Source of the DNA: Whitmania pigra
Lineage: Eukaryota > Annelida > Clitellata > Hirudinida > Haemopidae
Length of the DNA: 64,000 nucleotides
Direction of reading: 5' to 3'
Assembly: GCA_021613335.1 (NCBI GenBank)
Contig: JAJTWR010000263.1
Location: forward strand, 399,001-463,000
Below the pieces are notes generated by a model. The model did no database searches. It was not told where the DNA came from and worked only from the letters and a program-made list of their open reading frames with translations. How positions within the stretch are numbered: position 1 is the first letter of the stretch; each line of letters begins with the position of its first letter. Below are positions 42,755-55,326 of the stretch, piece after piece. Both the position numbers and the translations under genes were made by a program.

Positions 42755-45700
42755 CTAAAATAAATTTATGAGCTGACCTGACTGACCCACAGAGAGCATA
42801 AAAGGTTCGTTGCAGAGATCGACCGTGTGGCTTGAACTGCCACAGTTGTGACAGTGACTCTTAATAGCACTGGGAAGAACCTGGGGATGAGGAACAGACA
42901 AAGCAGGGGCTACCGTGGAAGGCACTGAGGGCATGGCGACAGACGAAGGAGACGTAATCACCACACCAGGAGAGTTGTAAGAAACATAATCGAACGGCGT
43001 CCGCATGTATATGCTGCTCGGACACTGCCCGATGTTATTATGAGGAAAGCGAGGGCCTATCAAGCCATTGCTTCGGAAAATTATGTGAGGCGGCCAGAGA
43101 GGGTAGCCAGAAAATTGAGAGAGAGGAGATGAACAACACGTGCATGGCTGATTCAAAGGGAGTGAACTGGTGAGCGGAGGAAGTAAAGATGCATTTATGT
43201 GCGGGGGTGGAATTGCACTGAGAGGAATTGGAGGAACAGGGAGAGCTTGTGAAAAAGCAGCCTCACCTTGATTGTAAGGTGGAATGAATGAATGAATGAA
43301 GTTCATCTGAGAATCCATGTTGTTGTAGAAAGCATCTAGGTTGAAGGCAATGTTGGAAGGAATATGGAGTGCTGAGAAATTTGGGTGCACGCGACCGTCA
43401 TTAGCAGACGGGAGGCTTTGAAAGTCCTGATCGTGTTGAACTATTACCCCGCAGCTAGAAGCGCGCGGCAAAGTCGAAACACTGGCAGAACTCGACGATC
43501 CGAGATCCGCGCTCGGAATCCTGATGTCGTCAGAGGCCAGTTTATTCTGGTTCACCGAAGCTCCCAGAATTGGCCGCAAAACTTTTCCACTCGAAGTAGT
43601 AGATGTAGCAAATGCATTGCCAAGGTTGGGTTCGACATTCGCAGATTGAGAAATTAAGGATGGAGGTATGGTGGCAGGATTCCGATCTTCTGTAAAGTTA
43701 TATTTGCTTCTAGAGGCATTCGATGATGTCTCAGTGTGATGAGGCTTAGAGCAATTCGAACCAGACTTGACCACATTGTCCCCACCACCGTGAAAAGCAC
43801 CACAGTTATCCTGATGAGATTCCGTGCGACTGCCACGGAGGTGATTGCTCCCTTCGGCCGGTGAGATGGTTAGGATTTTGGTCATAAACACCTGAGAACT
43901 GATTTCCTCACAATCTTTCATGGCCTCGTTTGAGTAAGCTAAGTAAAAATAAGCTAATATTAAATAAAAAACTTCTTTTGTTGCAGCACATAAATTATTG
44001 TAATATACCATTTTGACCTATACTGTTATATTATATTCTGAGCTGTAAGTACATTTGTCACAAACAGTTTTCATCAAAGGAATAGATACCATTTATCACA
44101 GGTTCCTTCATATCTTGCAAATGGTGCTTTTCATGGTAATAATGTTGGCGGTGGTAATGGCTATGCTGTGCAGAAAGCCTTAAAAAGAATATAAGACAAT
44201 AATCAATAAGCATGGAATAACTAATAACTATTGCTTGGATGTACCTCTCGTCTGCTAAACTGCTTGCTGATTTTGTCTTCTGAAAATAAAAACAAAAATT
44301 TAGATGTTCAAAATACTGACTATCACAACATCAAGCAACTCGTTTTTTGAAACTCTTAAAGTTGACAAAAGAACTTGTATTTTCTAAAAACTGAATGTTA
44401 GGTTAAACCGCTCATTAAGATGCTAAAATAAAGATAAACTTGCTTTAAGATAGCAAAAAATTCAAATGTTTTAGAAGTGGTTTCACAAAAATCGGTATTT
44501 AAAATTGAAATAAGTACAAGCGATCACCATTTCTGAAGTATGATTCCATTTTGAATGGGGATGATTTTTACCAACATGGCTGCTGTCAATGTTGAGATGA
44601 TTCTGATTCAAATGGGAAGTGCTTGTTTTGCACATGTTGCTGAAAATATAACAAAGCATCGACATTATTTTCAATGTTCGTTGCTCACACGTTAAATGTT
44701 AATTAAATGCCAAAGGTCAGCAGACGGATAAATCAATATTCAGTTGCTTTGCACGATTGCTAACATCGACTAGAATTTAATTTCAAACCTGGGAGGAGAG
44801 ACCTGACAATAAATGGAATGAGAGGGTAGAAGTTGAGAGGTCAACGAGGATTCACACGGGGAACTCTTCGAGTCTCGACATGCCACGGAGAAGAGGGAGA
44901 GAGATTCTTCTCCCGCACGCACAAATGTTTGGCCTGAACGAGCTCATATTTATGACATCAGTTAATCAATTATTTAATCGATCGGTGATGATTTTATCAA
45001 ATTGCTTTGAGCTTCTCTTTGTTTATTAATAATGACCAAAATGTACATATAAATACCATATCATTTATGCATATTACTAATAACAATAAGAGAATATTTT
45101 TCAAAATTTAAACTGCTCACCATCACAGCAGAATTCTGAATCATCAGAATTTGAAGAGTTATTAATATTATTACTGCTATAATTATTGTTGTCGTTTGAC
45201 CGCACGCCTCCGTGCTCGAGGAAGTCAGTCGAACGAACTAAACCGACACTGCCGAAGTGGCAAAGAAAGTTCTGCATCGTCCGGCATTTGAGCACGTATT
45301 TAGGGAGGGACATTAATTTCCTAAAGTAAAAAAAAGTCGATCGAATAGAATTCGGTCCGCTCGATGACAAAATAATGAGTCAATCGCCAATCAAACGACT
45401 AACTGAAAATATTTCGATAGATTCTCCCGCTCTGCAAGGGCACAATCTGTCGGTTTGGAAATTTGTCCTTAAAAGTTTGAATGGACACGGATGCAATTAG
45501 AAGCTCACTTGATGATAAAGCAAGGCTTAAGTGACTCCTCATACTTTGCAGTTCGGGGAGGTCTGGGAACGACCGTGTCAGCTGTAAAGAGTTGAATTTT
45601 GCTATTTTAATTTAACATTACTTTTGTAGTATAATATATAATGTATTGTAAAGTAATGTCATGTACTTCATTGTGAAGCTGTTGAAGTTCACTTGGATGT

Positions 45701-47223
45701 TTAGAACAACTTGTAAGTGCTCGGCTGGACCATGTTACCTGTAACAAACCGTTCGATCCTAAATTAATTCAGTTTTCATCAGAAAGAAATTCTTATTGAA
45801 ATTCATACATCTAATTCAACTGCATCACTTTTTTCTAATGGATTTACATGCAATTTCTTAATGATTACAGAAACTGGGAAACCTGGAAGTCAAAAAAATC
45901 ATTTATTTAAGACCATTTAACACAAAATTAAATAATGTTTATTTCAACAAAATTTTTCAACAATTTGACTTTTGACAATTGATAAAAGTCAATTATAAAG
46001 TCAGCATGAAAACATCAATGCAAGTTTATTCTACTTTGATTTTCCTCCACAGTGATAAGATTTTCACCAAATGTTTGATTGTGATCAATCTGAAAAAAGC
46101 AAAATGTAGCAATATGCATGACATTGCAGACTGATACCGAAAGCAATGTTTGGTCTAATGCTAATCTTTTTTTTTAAATAAATTAACAAATGTTCTTTAT
46201 TAAACAAATTACCAAGTGTTGCAATCTAAACTAATAAACATTAACAACTGATAAACATCCCAGCCTATAATAATAATAATAAACAATTAGCTTAGGAAAC
46301 ATAGTGAAGGATGTAATAGTATTAATTATAAATTAATAACGATAACAGATGGGTAACTAAGATAATATTAAGATAATAAAAAGATTACAGAGTTACATTT
46401 AGACCTCTTTACAAAGTACTTATCCAATCTTTTGAGTGCCTTAAAGTACCCAAATAGGATGTGAAGGCACTTTTTAGCCATTTGCACGGCACCCCCATCC
46501 GAGGGCACCTGTGGCAATGTAGGCCGAGTTGCAAACAGTTGCATGCAGGCACGCAACCTGTTCATCCAACCTGCAGCCCATGTTTATTTTATAAGCTTTT
46601 TTTTACATAAAGTAAATAAAAAACAAGCATAATTTGTTTAGACACATTCATTGCAAATATTGTGGTAATGAAAGACTAACATCATTTGTGAAAGTGTTTT
46701 TCTTTAAAAGTTCTTTCATTGATTTGCAAATTTCGTACATTCTCAGCCTCTGCGTTATAGTGAAAGCTGGATGGTATGAAGCCATGGTGAAAATGAGCAT
46801 AACATCCTCAATAAATTCGTTATTTAACATCGATCGCTCGGATGTAATGGCGTCTGACACAGCTAACTGGCTTTCGAAAAACGACTTCAAATCGTTTAAA
46901 ATCGAGAACATGGAAATAGCGCACGACGTGTTATCGGAATGCAGAAGAGAGAGATAAACACTTATCGTGTTCAGACTAGCACAAAATTCTTTATCAATCT
47001 TATTAAATGGTTTCGCGATCTCTTTCAGCTGCTTTGAATCATTTGCTACACATTCAGCATCATACAGGAGTTTGTAATTCTTTTGAATAAGGTCTTCAAG
47101 ACATGATCCAATGAATCGTAATTCTTGGGGGACACAAAGCTGAAACATGCCGCACAATATTTCGATTCGATCAACGCTTCTCAGAGTTTTGAATATTGCA
47201 CACATTTCATCTTTATGAACCAT
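42755..47223 (-). CDS. ZCCHC2/ZCCHC14-like CCHC zinc-knuckle protein
   Basis: Vertebrate ZCCHC2/14 are reported partners of TENT4 poly(A) polymerases. Exons read: 47223-46681, 46508-~46405, an uncertain small exon near 46090-46040, one near 45885-45815 (FPVSVIIKKLHVNP), ~45752-45675, ~45584-45505, 45320-45121, 44873-44789, 44639-44572, 44279-44245, 44165-44090, 43938-42755. The N-terminal exon has the family signature VDRIEILCGMFQLCVP / LRFIGSCLEDL / LIFTMASYHPAF. The middle exons form a PX-like segment (VTWSSRALTSC, SFPDLPEL, LPKYVLKCR). The last exon is Pro/Ser-rich and ends with one knuckle, CHNCGSSSHTVDLC. Junctions after 45121 are in phase. The join from ~45505 to 45320 is out of phase, so a small exon is missed there. 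The last exon could also splice on after 42780. Confidence 0.75.
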
Positions 47224-47763
47224 TTCAAAAACTTAGGCATCAAGTAATAAAAATACAATTAATGACAACAGCTAATATATCGCAGCAGAAACACAGAAAG
47301 CGGCCCAAGAAAACATTTTCGAATCGATTATTATTGCAAGTTCTAAGGATTCACTTTAAACTTTTACGCAACTTCCTGTTTGTTACATTTTGATTAAAAA
47401 TTGTACAGACGAAGTATCTAAATTTAAATAATGAAAACTATTCATATAAATTATTTATAAACAAAAGTAGGATAAGTACATCCAGTGTTTAAATAAATAA
47501 TAAAAATAGAGCAATGAGAAATCTCAATTAGGTGACACTTTTTAAATAAATTTCTACCTCAAACTTTAATGTAATTATTGCTATTATTTCAATTATAATT
47601 AATTACACTATTCAACTGGATAACTCCAGTTTTTCTCGAAAGAGTTTTAAAAACAAACATAACCAACTAAGGTTTCGATAGTCCAAAGTGACATTTATTT
47701 ATAAATTACAAACATATAAATCTTAGTTAAGTGTTAAGATGAGCAAATCACAAGCTGCAGTCT
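47224..47763. other. Gap between the ZCCHC-like gene and SPT5
   Basis: 540 bp holding the upstream region of the ZCCHC-like gene and the SPT5 3' UTR. No other feature seen. Confidence 0.5.
47694..47699 (-). terminator. SPT5 poly(A) signal
   Basis: AATAAA on the minus strand about 65 nt after the SPT5 stop codon. A U-rich downstream element is not obvious. Confidence 0.55.
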
Positions 47764-50019
47764 TTATACGTTGCTTCGAAGTCTCGAGAGAGGAACCATC
47801 AAAACTTCTCCATTATTTAGCTTGACTACGCCGTCCTCTGCATCAATGTTTATCAGGACTCCTGTTCTTTCCTTGCCGCCCTCTTTCGTGAACTTGACAC
47901 TTTCGCCTTTCCTAGGATTTGCGTTTGGACTCGAGTGAATTCTGGCGGGCGTATTGCATATTTTTGGATCCCAAGCCGAATCGTATCTAGGAGAAGCTGC
48001 CTGGCTAAAGGGAGTTTGACTTCCGTCGTACATTGGAGTTTGAGGTGGATGCATTGGAGTTTGAGGTGGATACAATGGAGTTTTAACTCTCCCCTCTGAT
48101 GGTTCCTTGCGAGATGGAGCGCTGTGTTTCTTGGTTGACGACAAAGTCATAGCTTTGTCCTCAAACACGGATAAGTACTCAGTAGCAATACTTATAATTT
48201 TGCCATCAGACATGAGCTGAAGTACAGCAAGTTCGTCATTGGCCTTTTTCACATACCCAGTATATGACTTATAATTTCCTCTAGTAACTTTAACGATTTT
48301 GCCGATTAAGTCCATTTTTTGTCTGTTCGCAAACTTTTTGAAACCATTTGATTTGAAATTTCCTGAGACTTTCCCTCTTCCAGCAAAGCCATTTCTTTTT
48401 CCATCCGTATTTTTCCGGAAATCTCGTTTATCATCATGGTTATCCCGGATTTTAGCCTGTCTATCAATGTTTCCATTCTGACCATTGAAATTGGCTTTTG
48501 GTCTATTGTTAAACTTTTTTGACGAATTTTCTGGTGGGATTGTTCGTGCTACGTCTTTGCTCAGTTGAATATCTTTTGAAAAGACTCGAACCTCCGTCAT
48601 ATTTAAATCAGAAATAAAAATGACAACGTCATCGTCATATCTCACCACCATACCTGTGTTTCCCTGGAACATTCCCCTTATCACTTTTACCTGATCTCCA
48701 ACTGCAAAAATTTTCTTCAGTTCCTCCTGCCTGAAATCCATGGTTTGCATCTGTCCTTCTGATTTGGATTGGACGGTGAAAATTATTTCATTCATTTTAA
48801 CTATCTTCCCTTTAAGACCTGCCATAGTATGATTAATGACTTCGACGTTATCTCCAATATTGAACATTGAAGTGTTAGTTGAAGATTCTGCATTCCTCTT
48901 AAATTTTTGCAGCTCGCTCTCAGTCGGCTGAACGCCTTCATGAACAATGGCGCAAATCGGGAAGATTTTGTAAACAAACCCATCTTTGTAACGGTTTCCT
49001 TCAAATACCGTAAATTCTCCGTCAACTTTAACTTTTCCTCCAATATCCTCGATAGTCTTTGATTCAAATGCCTTTTGGGGCGGTTTGTTAAATATTTTCC
49101 TAGAATTGCCAGCCATTTGTTCCGCTTTAGGGAGACCTCTTGTTTTTGTGTAATCGATTCTGGGAAAAAGTTTTACGTGGACCATGTCTTTGCCAGAATC
49201 TATCATGACTATTTCCGCGAGGTCACCCTTGAAAAGTCCTTTCGCAATCCTGACAAATTGCTTGGCTCTTAACCCTACCTTTGCCTTTGTCGTTTTCATG
49301 ACCTGGGGCATTTCATCTTTAGGGACAAATTTAATCTCTTTGTTTCCGTAAGCAAGAGCACTCACTCCTTCAATTAACTGTCTAACATGTCCTTCTTTAT
49401 GCGCTTCCACGAAAATCCACCCCTTAGTACCTTCGGGGAGCAAAATTGATGTCACCTCTAGATTTAGGCCAGAATTCAAACATTTTCTCGTCAAAAGAAG
49501 AACAGTATCCAGTTCTGAACCTAATCTGCACTTGACGAGCCAGAAGAATGTATCGCTTGCCGTGGGAAGGCTAGATGCTTCATAGAGTTCCAAAGGCTCC
49601 TCGTTTTCCTCAGGCTTTGAATATTTGTTCTGCAGGTAATTGTTGAGTTCTGTTTCGTTCACCTGCGGTTCTTCCTTAAGTCGTATCTGATTTTCTATCT
49701 CTCTGGCAGTCGGACCCGTTTCCTCAACTTCCTCAGTAACAAGAAAGTCAGATTCCTCATCATCGTCCATCTCGTCCTCGTCATCATCGCTTTCATCGTC
49801 ATCGGAAACGTCTGCTTCGTCCAAAACGAATTGCGAAAGTTTGAGTTTCTTTTTGGCAGGTTTCGAGTTTTCATTAGAAGAACTTTCATCGCCTGAAATT
49901 TCGGCATCTGAGCTCTCCAATTCGTCATCTTCAGATTTTCTCTTATTGGTGCGTTGCTCAACATCGTCTTCGACTTCCGTTGAAAAAAGCATCTCTGAAT
50001 CTGAATCTGTGCCTGACAT
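47764..50019 (-). CDS. SUPT5H: Transcription elongation factor SPT5 (DSIF large subunit), intronless
   Basis: Binds RNA polymerase II with SPT4 and controls pausing and elongation. A single open frame of 751 aa contains the whole protein. It has an acidic N-terminus with Asp/Glu runs (residues ~65-100), NGN at about 157-240 (TFFWLVKCR...GWIFVEAHKEGHVRQLI), and KOW motifs near 252-290 (FVRIAKGLFKGDLAEI), 386-415, 438-470 and 571-600 (KIVKVTRGNYKSYTGYVK). A short CTR at about 645-700 has Thr-Pro repeats of PPQTPM type, and a final KOW lies at 702-751. The family is usually about 1,050-1,100 aa; most of the loss is in the CTR and linkers. The absence of introns is unusual beside its intron-rich neighbours. 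Confidence 0.95.
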   Translation of the reverse strand: MSGTDSDSEMLFSTEVEDDVEQRTNKRKSEDDELESSDAEISGDESSSNENSKPAKKKLKLSQFVLDEADVSDDDESDDDEDEMDDDEESDFLVTEEVEETGPTAREIENQIRLKEEPQVNETELNNYLQNKYSKPEENEEPLELYEASSLPTASDTFFWLVKCRLGSELDTVLLLTRKCLNSGLNLEVTSILLPEGTKGWIFVEAHKEGHVRQLIEGVSALAYGNKEIKFVPKDEMPQVMKTTKAKVGLRAKQFVRIAKGLFKGDLAEIVMIDSGKDMVHVKLFPRIDYTKTRGLPKAEQMAGNSRKIFNKPPQKAFESKTIEDIGGKVKVDGEFTVFEGNRYKDGFVYKIFPICAIVHEGVQPTESELQKFKRNAESSTNTSMFNIGDNVEVINHTMAGLKGKIVKMNEIIFTVQSKSEGQMQTMDFRQEELKKIFAVGDQVKVIRGMFQGNTGMVVRYDDDVVIFISDLNMTEVRVFSKDIQLSKDVARTIPPENSSKKFNNRPKANFNGQNGNIDRQAKIRDNHDDKRDFRKNTDGKRNGFAGRGKVSGNFKSNGFKKFANRQKMDLIGKIVKVTRGNYKSYTGYVKKANDELAVLQLMSDGKIISIATEYLSVFEDKAMTLSSTKKHSAPSRKEPSEGRVKTPLYPPQTPMHPPQTPMYDGSQTPFSQAASPRYDSAWDPKICNTPARIHSSPNANPRKGESVKFTKEGGKERTGVLINIDAEDGVVKLNNGEVLMVPLSRLRSNV

Positions 50020-50493
50020 TTTTAAATTGGATGCAAAGATTGAAAGTTTTACAAAGAGCTGGTAGTCAAGTTCTTTAGTGTGTGGTCTGAGTCCAATATT
50101 TGCTGGATGATGTAATTCGAACCCAAGTGCGTTTAGACGTTAGCGAAAAAGATTCTGAATATTAAAAATTCAATAATTAAAAAAATTAGACAAAATGATT
50201 AATTTTTCTTAAATAGTAACAATAACACTTTAACAATAAATAAAAATTACTAAAATAATAATTATTCAAACAACTAACTACTTAATATGTACATGCATTT
50301 ATCATTTTAATCTCACTACTTGCCTCTGAACTCCGGCATAATGGAATTAACGTAGGGATGACGATTAAGGATAAGGTTAAGGAGGTTTATTAATTACAAT
50401 AATGTGGAAGGTAATTAATTTATATATAAATATTTTATATTTTAAAATGACGCTTTAACTTTAGGCCAAGCAATCGAAGCAACAATAATAATA

Positions 50494-50784
<291 letters not shown>

Positions 50785-51710
50785 ATTTATTTTTTTAATA
50801 ACAATAAATCGTATTCATCATCATCCGTCAGCACCACAAATTAACAATGAATTAACTGTTTATTAACATCCGCTCATGGCTAGGTGATTAGGACTGTTTT
50901 CCAGTGGCGGATTCCAACGCACATTCATAATTTAAGATTTAACGATGTTATCTCCTCCAATCAGTCCAATAGAAGGACCTGAAAAACAATTCAATCCGAC
51001 AATAGCTTCAAATTTGACACGGTTCTTGAAGGTGCATAAAGATTGTCGGATGTGGATATTTTGGAATGATTATTTAGGATTGTTTTTGATCGGAAAAAAT
51101 AAACTTTGCACAAGTCTCAAAATAATAATGATGATGATGATGGTGACAGCCATAATGATAAACAATGTTATGAGTTGTCTCCATCTATCTTTAGATGAAA
51201 TTTATAACCTTAAGATTACCTTTTGAACTGTGTTCCTTATATCGCCAGGATCTGCCGTGATATAATCATGGATATCTAGATTTCCTTAGATATACATGAT
51301 AAGACGGTCTTCGGGGGCGCATTACCAGCAGTGGAAAACTCAACTCTGAAAAAATAAAAACCATAAAATGACTTAAAAAATCAACTCCAACATAAATTCT
51401 GGATTTCCCTCTTGCATAGCCTGGTGAACGATACAATTCGTGTTGTTCCATGGCTAGTGACATCGTCATCATGCATCAGTGCACGAAATTGCATACAGCG
51501 TAATAAGTTCGTAAGGGGTTTTATAATGAATATTACAATTAATACTACATTGTGTTAAACATAACCATCTCAATATGCATTGCACAATGAGGAAGACTGT
51601 CACTCCTATTAACATTTTTATTTTTTATGATAATTACTCCATTATTAATAGCATTTACAACAACTCCAGTAAAACTTTAGTACAAATTCATAAAGAAATC
51701 ACAAACAAAT

Positions 51711-51716
51711 TTTATT
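51711..51716 (-). terminator. eIF4A3 poly(A) signal
   Basis: AATAAA on the minus strand, 55 nt after the eIF4A3 stop codon. Confidence 0.6.
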
Positions 51717-51770
51717 GGAAAAATGTATCAAAAGAAAAGTTAAGTTAGAACTTGTAGACATGCTACGTGA

Positions 51771-52985
51771 TTACACGAGATCGTCAACTTTCATCGGCAT
51801 TTCATCGATCTGCGTGCTGTAGTACTGCTCAATGTCTCTCAGGATGCCCATGTCATCGTTCTTGACGAAGTTTATCGCAACTCCCTTCCTTCCAAATCTT
51901 CCTGAGCGGCCAATTCTGTGAATGTACAGCTCCCTGTTGTTCGGCAAGTCATAGTTGATAACCAAGGCGACCTGTTGAACGTCAATTCCTCTGGCCCAGA
52001 CGTCCGTTGAAATCAGCACACGGCTTTTTCCACCCCTGAATTCTTCCATAATAGCATTTCTTTCTTTTTGTGGCATGCTGCCGTGCATATGGGAAACCGT
52101 GAAGTTGTTTGACCTCATCTTTTCCGTCAGCCATTCAACTTTTCTTGTGGTGTTGCAAAAGATAACTGCCTGGGTTACGGTTAAGGTGTCGTACAAATCC
52201 GTCAGTGTCTCGAATTTCCATTCTTCTTTTTCGACAGCTACGAAATATTGTTTCAATCCTTCCAGGGTGAGTTCATCACGCTTGACAAGGATTCTGACTG
52301 GATTATGCATGAACTTGCTGGTCATCTCAAGAATGTCGTGTGGAAGTGTGGCAGAAAACAGAACAACCTGAGTACGTTCGGGCAGGAACCTGTAAATATC
52401 GTAAATCTGCTCTTTGAATCCTTGGTTCAACATCTCATCAGCTTCGTCAAGCACCAACAATTTGATCGATCTTGTCCTCAAAGTTTTCATTTTCATCATT
52501 TGAAGTACCCTACCTGGAGTGCCAGAGACGACATGCTGTCCGTAGTCAAGTTTTCTGATGTCCTCCCCGACGTTCGTACCCCCAATGCATGCGTGACACT
52601 GTACGTTCATGTAATCCCCAAGAGCTAGGATGACCTTTTGAATTTGGGTTGCAAGTTCTCTAGTCGGCGAAAGAACGAGCGCCTGGACTTCTCTGAGCTG
52701 CGTGTCAATTCCCTGGAGAATTGAGATTGACAAAGTTGCTGTTTTTCCTGTTCCAGACTGTGCCTGTGCGATGACGTCCCTTCCCCTCACAATCGGCTTG
52801 ATAGCTCTTTGCTGGATTGCCGATGGATTCTCAAAGCCATAAGCGTATATTCCTCTAAGCAAATCCTCATGCAAATGCATCTTTTTGAAATCATCACAAA
52901 CTTCGACATCTTCTGAAGTCTCATATACTACGCGCTTTAAATCTACATCCGAAGATCTGCGTTTTCTATCATTGCCTCGCGACAT
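51771..52985 (-). CDS. EIF4A3: eIF4A3 DEAD-box RNA helicase, intronless
   Basis: Core of the exon junction complex; clamps spliced mRNA with MAGO, Y14 and CASC3. A single open frame of 404 aa is close to the family length of about 411. The N-terminus has the eIF4A3-specific [10 protein letters not shown] segment. Motifs: Q motif FENPSAIQQ (51-59), AQSGTGKT (75-82), PTRELA (107-112), TPGR (156-159), DEAD (180-183), SAT (211-213), ARGID (331-335), HRIGRSGR (356-363). The C-terminus [11 protein letters not shown] is typical of eIF4A3. No introns. A paralogue with introns starts 350 bp away on the other strand. Confidence 0.97.
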   Translation of the reverse strand: MSRGNDRKRRSSDVDLKRVVYETSEDVEVCDDFKKMHLHEDLLRGIYAYGFENPSAIQQRAIKPIVRGRDVIAQAQSGTGKTATLSISILQGIDTQLREVQALVLSPTRELATQIQKVILALGDYMNVQCHACIGGTNVGEDIRKLDYGQHVVSGTPGRVLQMMKMKTLRTRSIKLLVLDEADEMLNQGFKEQIYDIYRFLPERTQVVLFSATLPHDILEMTSKFMHNPVRILVKRDELTLEGLKQYFVAVEKEEWKFETLTDLYDTLTVTQAVIFCNTTRKVEWLTEKMRSNNFTVSHMHGSMPQKERNAIMEEFRGGKSRVLISTDVWARGIDVQQVALVINYDLPNNRELYIHRIGRSGRFGRKGVAINFVKNDDMGILRDIEQYYSTQIDEMPMKVDDLV

Positions 52986-53335
52986 TTTCTGCTATTTCTT
53001 GTTGATATATCTATAAGAGCTTAAATGTATCTGTTTGGTGTTGTGGCTGTTGATATTATGCTGATTTGATACAGTCGACTTCGATAAGAAAGAGGTATAA
53101 AAGATTCTAAATCGAATAATTAAAATTTTGAAATTATAAAATTTATTTATTTAAAAAGTCATAAATTTGTGCATTATTTTAATAAATTTTTAAATTGCTT
53201 TTATAAATTTACCTACTATTAATTTTTACTTTTATTTATTTTTTTTTTACATGAATTGTTTTGATTTCATTATCACTCACAGGTCAACAGACTGCCTAGG
53301 GCTTTCTATTCTGGTGGCTTTCGTAATCCATAAAA
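52986..53335. promoter_or_regulatory. Bidirectional promoter interval of the two eIF4A3 genes
   Basis: Only 350 bp separate the two start codons, so both genes probably share this interval as promoter. It is AT-rich in the middle (53100-53250). No clear TATA box was assigned. Confidence 0.5.
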
Positions 53336-55326
53336 ATGCCTAAGCGCAAAAGAGATTTGTCCTCTAATGACAAGCAGGACGAAGTTTCCATCAATAAAAC
53401 TCCTAAACGATCAGATCTGGTTGGAGATCTAAAAAGCACGGACATTGAGTCTTCCAAAGATGTTGTTGCAATCAGTAGTTTTGATTTGATGGGAATAAAG
53501 GATGATTTACTTAGAGGTATTTATGCTTATGGTAAGGAAATTGTCACCTTTTAAAATCTTACTTTGAACCTTTTTCAGCCGTTTTTAGTCATTGTGTTTT
53601 CTATATTAGGCTCTTTATTGATTATATTTTGTCATTTTCAATGCATAATTATTGTTTATATTGCTGTGGCGGCTTACTAACTCATTTAGTAGTTCATTTC
53701 GGTTACCATTAGTTATTCATCCCCAATTCTGTGTGCATATCACTTCTTGTTTATTTAAAAGAAGGTGGTTTAAATTACTAAATCATTTACATTTTGATTG
53801 CCTAGGCTTTATGAAGCCATCAGCAATCCAGCAGCGTGCCATCAAACCAATTTTGACTGGAAGAGACATAATTGCTCAGTTGGTAAACTTAATATTATTT
53901 AGAAATATCAACATTATATTTTATTGAAATTATTTTAGAGCACAGTCAGGCACAGGAAAGACGGCAACTTTTTCAATAGGAATTTTACAGAATATTGACT
54001 TGAAGGTCAGAGCAACTCAGGCCTTGATTTTGTCACCAACAAGAGAACTTGCAACACAAATTCAAAAGGTGCTGACAGCCTTGGGAGACTATATGAATGT
54101 TCAGTGTCATGCGTGCATCGGTGGTAAGAATGTTCTAGATGACATCAAAAAACTTGAAAGTGGACAACATGTGGTTTCTGGAACACCTGGAAGGGTGTAC
54201 GACATGATTTGCAAAGGACATCTCAAAGTCAAAGGAGTCAAGATGTTGGTAATGGACGAAGCAGACGAGATGATGACCAAGGGTTTCAAGGAACAGATCT
54301 ATGGCATCTACAGATTGATTCCTTCTGAGACACAAGTAGTTCTCATATCTGCAACCCTTCGAGAGGAAATCCTGGAAATGACGGAGACTTTCATGACGGA
54401 TCCGATAAAGATCTTGGTCAAACGTGATGAGCTGACGCTGGATGGATTAAAGCAATTCTACGTCGCCATCGAGAAGGAACAATGGAAATTTGAAGCCTTG
54501 TGTGACCTATACAAGAGTTTTGCCATAACTCAAGCAGTCATATTTTGCAACACTAGGAAAAAGGTAATTGATTTTCTGGCAGTATTTCTATCAACGATAT
54601 TTAAAATTCAATTTTTATAACATGGGCAATAATTTTATCTGCATCCATCATCCTTGCCAGGTTGAATGGCTTAGCGAAAAGATGAGGGAAATGAATCTTG
54701 CAATCTCATCCATGCATGGTGACATGCCACAGAAGGATAGAGAGATTGTTATTCAAGAATTCAGGAATGGTGTCAAGTGACTAAATTCAAATATTCATTA
54801 TTTTCACAAAGTTATTTTGTAATTTCAATTAAGTTGTATCTATTGCATCACAGTCGAGTTCTGGTGACAACTGATGTTTGGGCTCGAGGCATTGACGTTC
54901 AACAAGTTTCTGTGGTCATCAATTACGATTTACCAAGCAGTACCGAAATTTATCTCCACAGGTTATTAATTACTTCAATAATGTATTTCAATGTTGTCAA
55001 TTAATATTGTATGTTATTATTTACTTAAATAATGTATTTCAATTCCTGGCTGGATAATAGTTTAATCAACTATTACAATTTCGCTTGTGAACTGCCTTAA
55101 CAATGCATTTCTTACAAGCCTGCATCTAACTCATACATTATGTTGCATTCACATAACAACGTCGCCTTGTCATGGATTTAGAATTGGGAGGTCAGGAAGA
55201 TTCGGAAGGAAAGGCCTGGCAATAAATTTTGCGAAGAAAAGTGACATGGAAACACTGAAGGCAATAGAAAAATATTACACGACAAAAATCAAACCACTGC
55301 CTGCAAACATTGATGGTTATTTGTAA
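53336..55326 (+). CDS. Diverged eIF4A3-like DEAD-box helicase with introns
   Basis: Six phase-consistent exons give 420 aa: 53336-53531, 53806-53878, 53939-54563, 54661-54776, 54854-54961, 55182-55326. All helicase motifs are intact: [39 protein letters not shown] and HRIGRSGR. Segments such as [12 protein letters not shown] and [10 protein letters not shown] group it with eIF4A3, not eIF4A1/2. The N-terminal 50 residues ([14 protein letters not shown]...) differ from the canonical copy, the ETSE segment is missing, and the C-terminus is [17 protein letters not shown] in place of STQIDEMPM. It is likely a functional paralogue; whether it still enters the exon junction complex is open. A poly(A) signal AATAAA lies at 55452-55457. 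Confidence 0.92.

Noticed and set aside
49841..50065. Plus-strand frame rich in Ser opposite the SPT5 N-terminus
   Set aside because: Antisense shadow of the acidic Asp/Glu stretch of SPT5.
54107..54335. Minus-strand frames opposite the eIF4A3-like gene
   Set aside because: Antisense shadows of a conserved helicase exon; no independent motifs.
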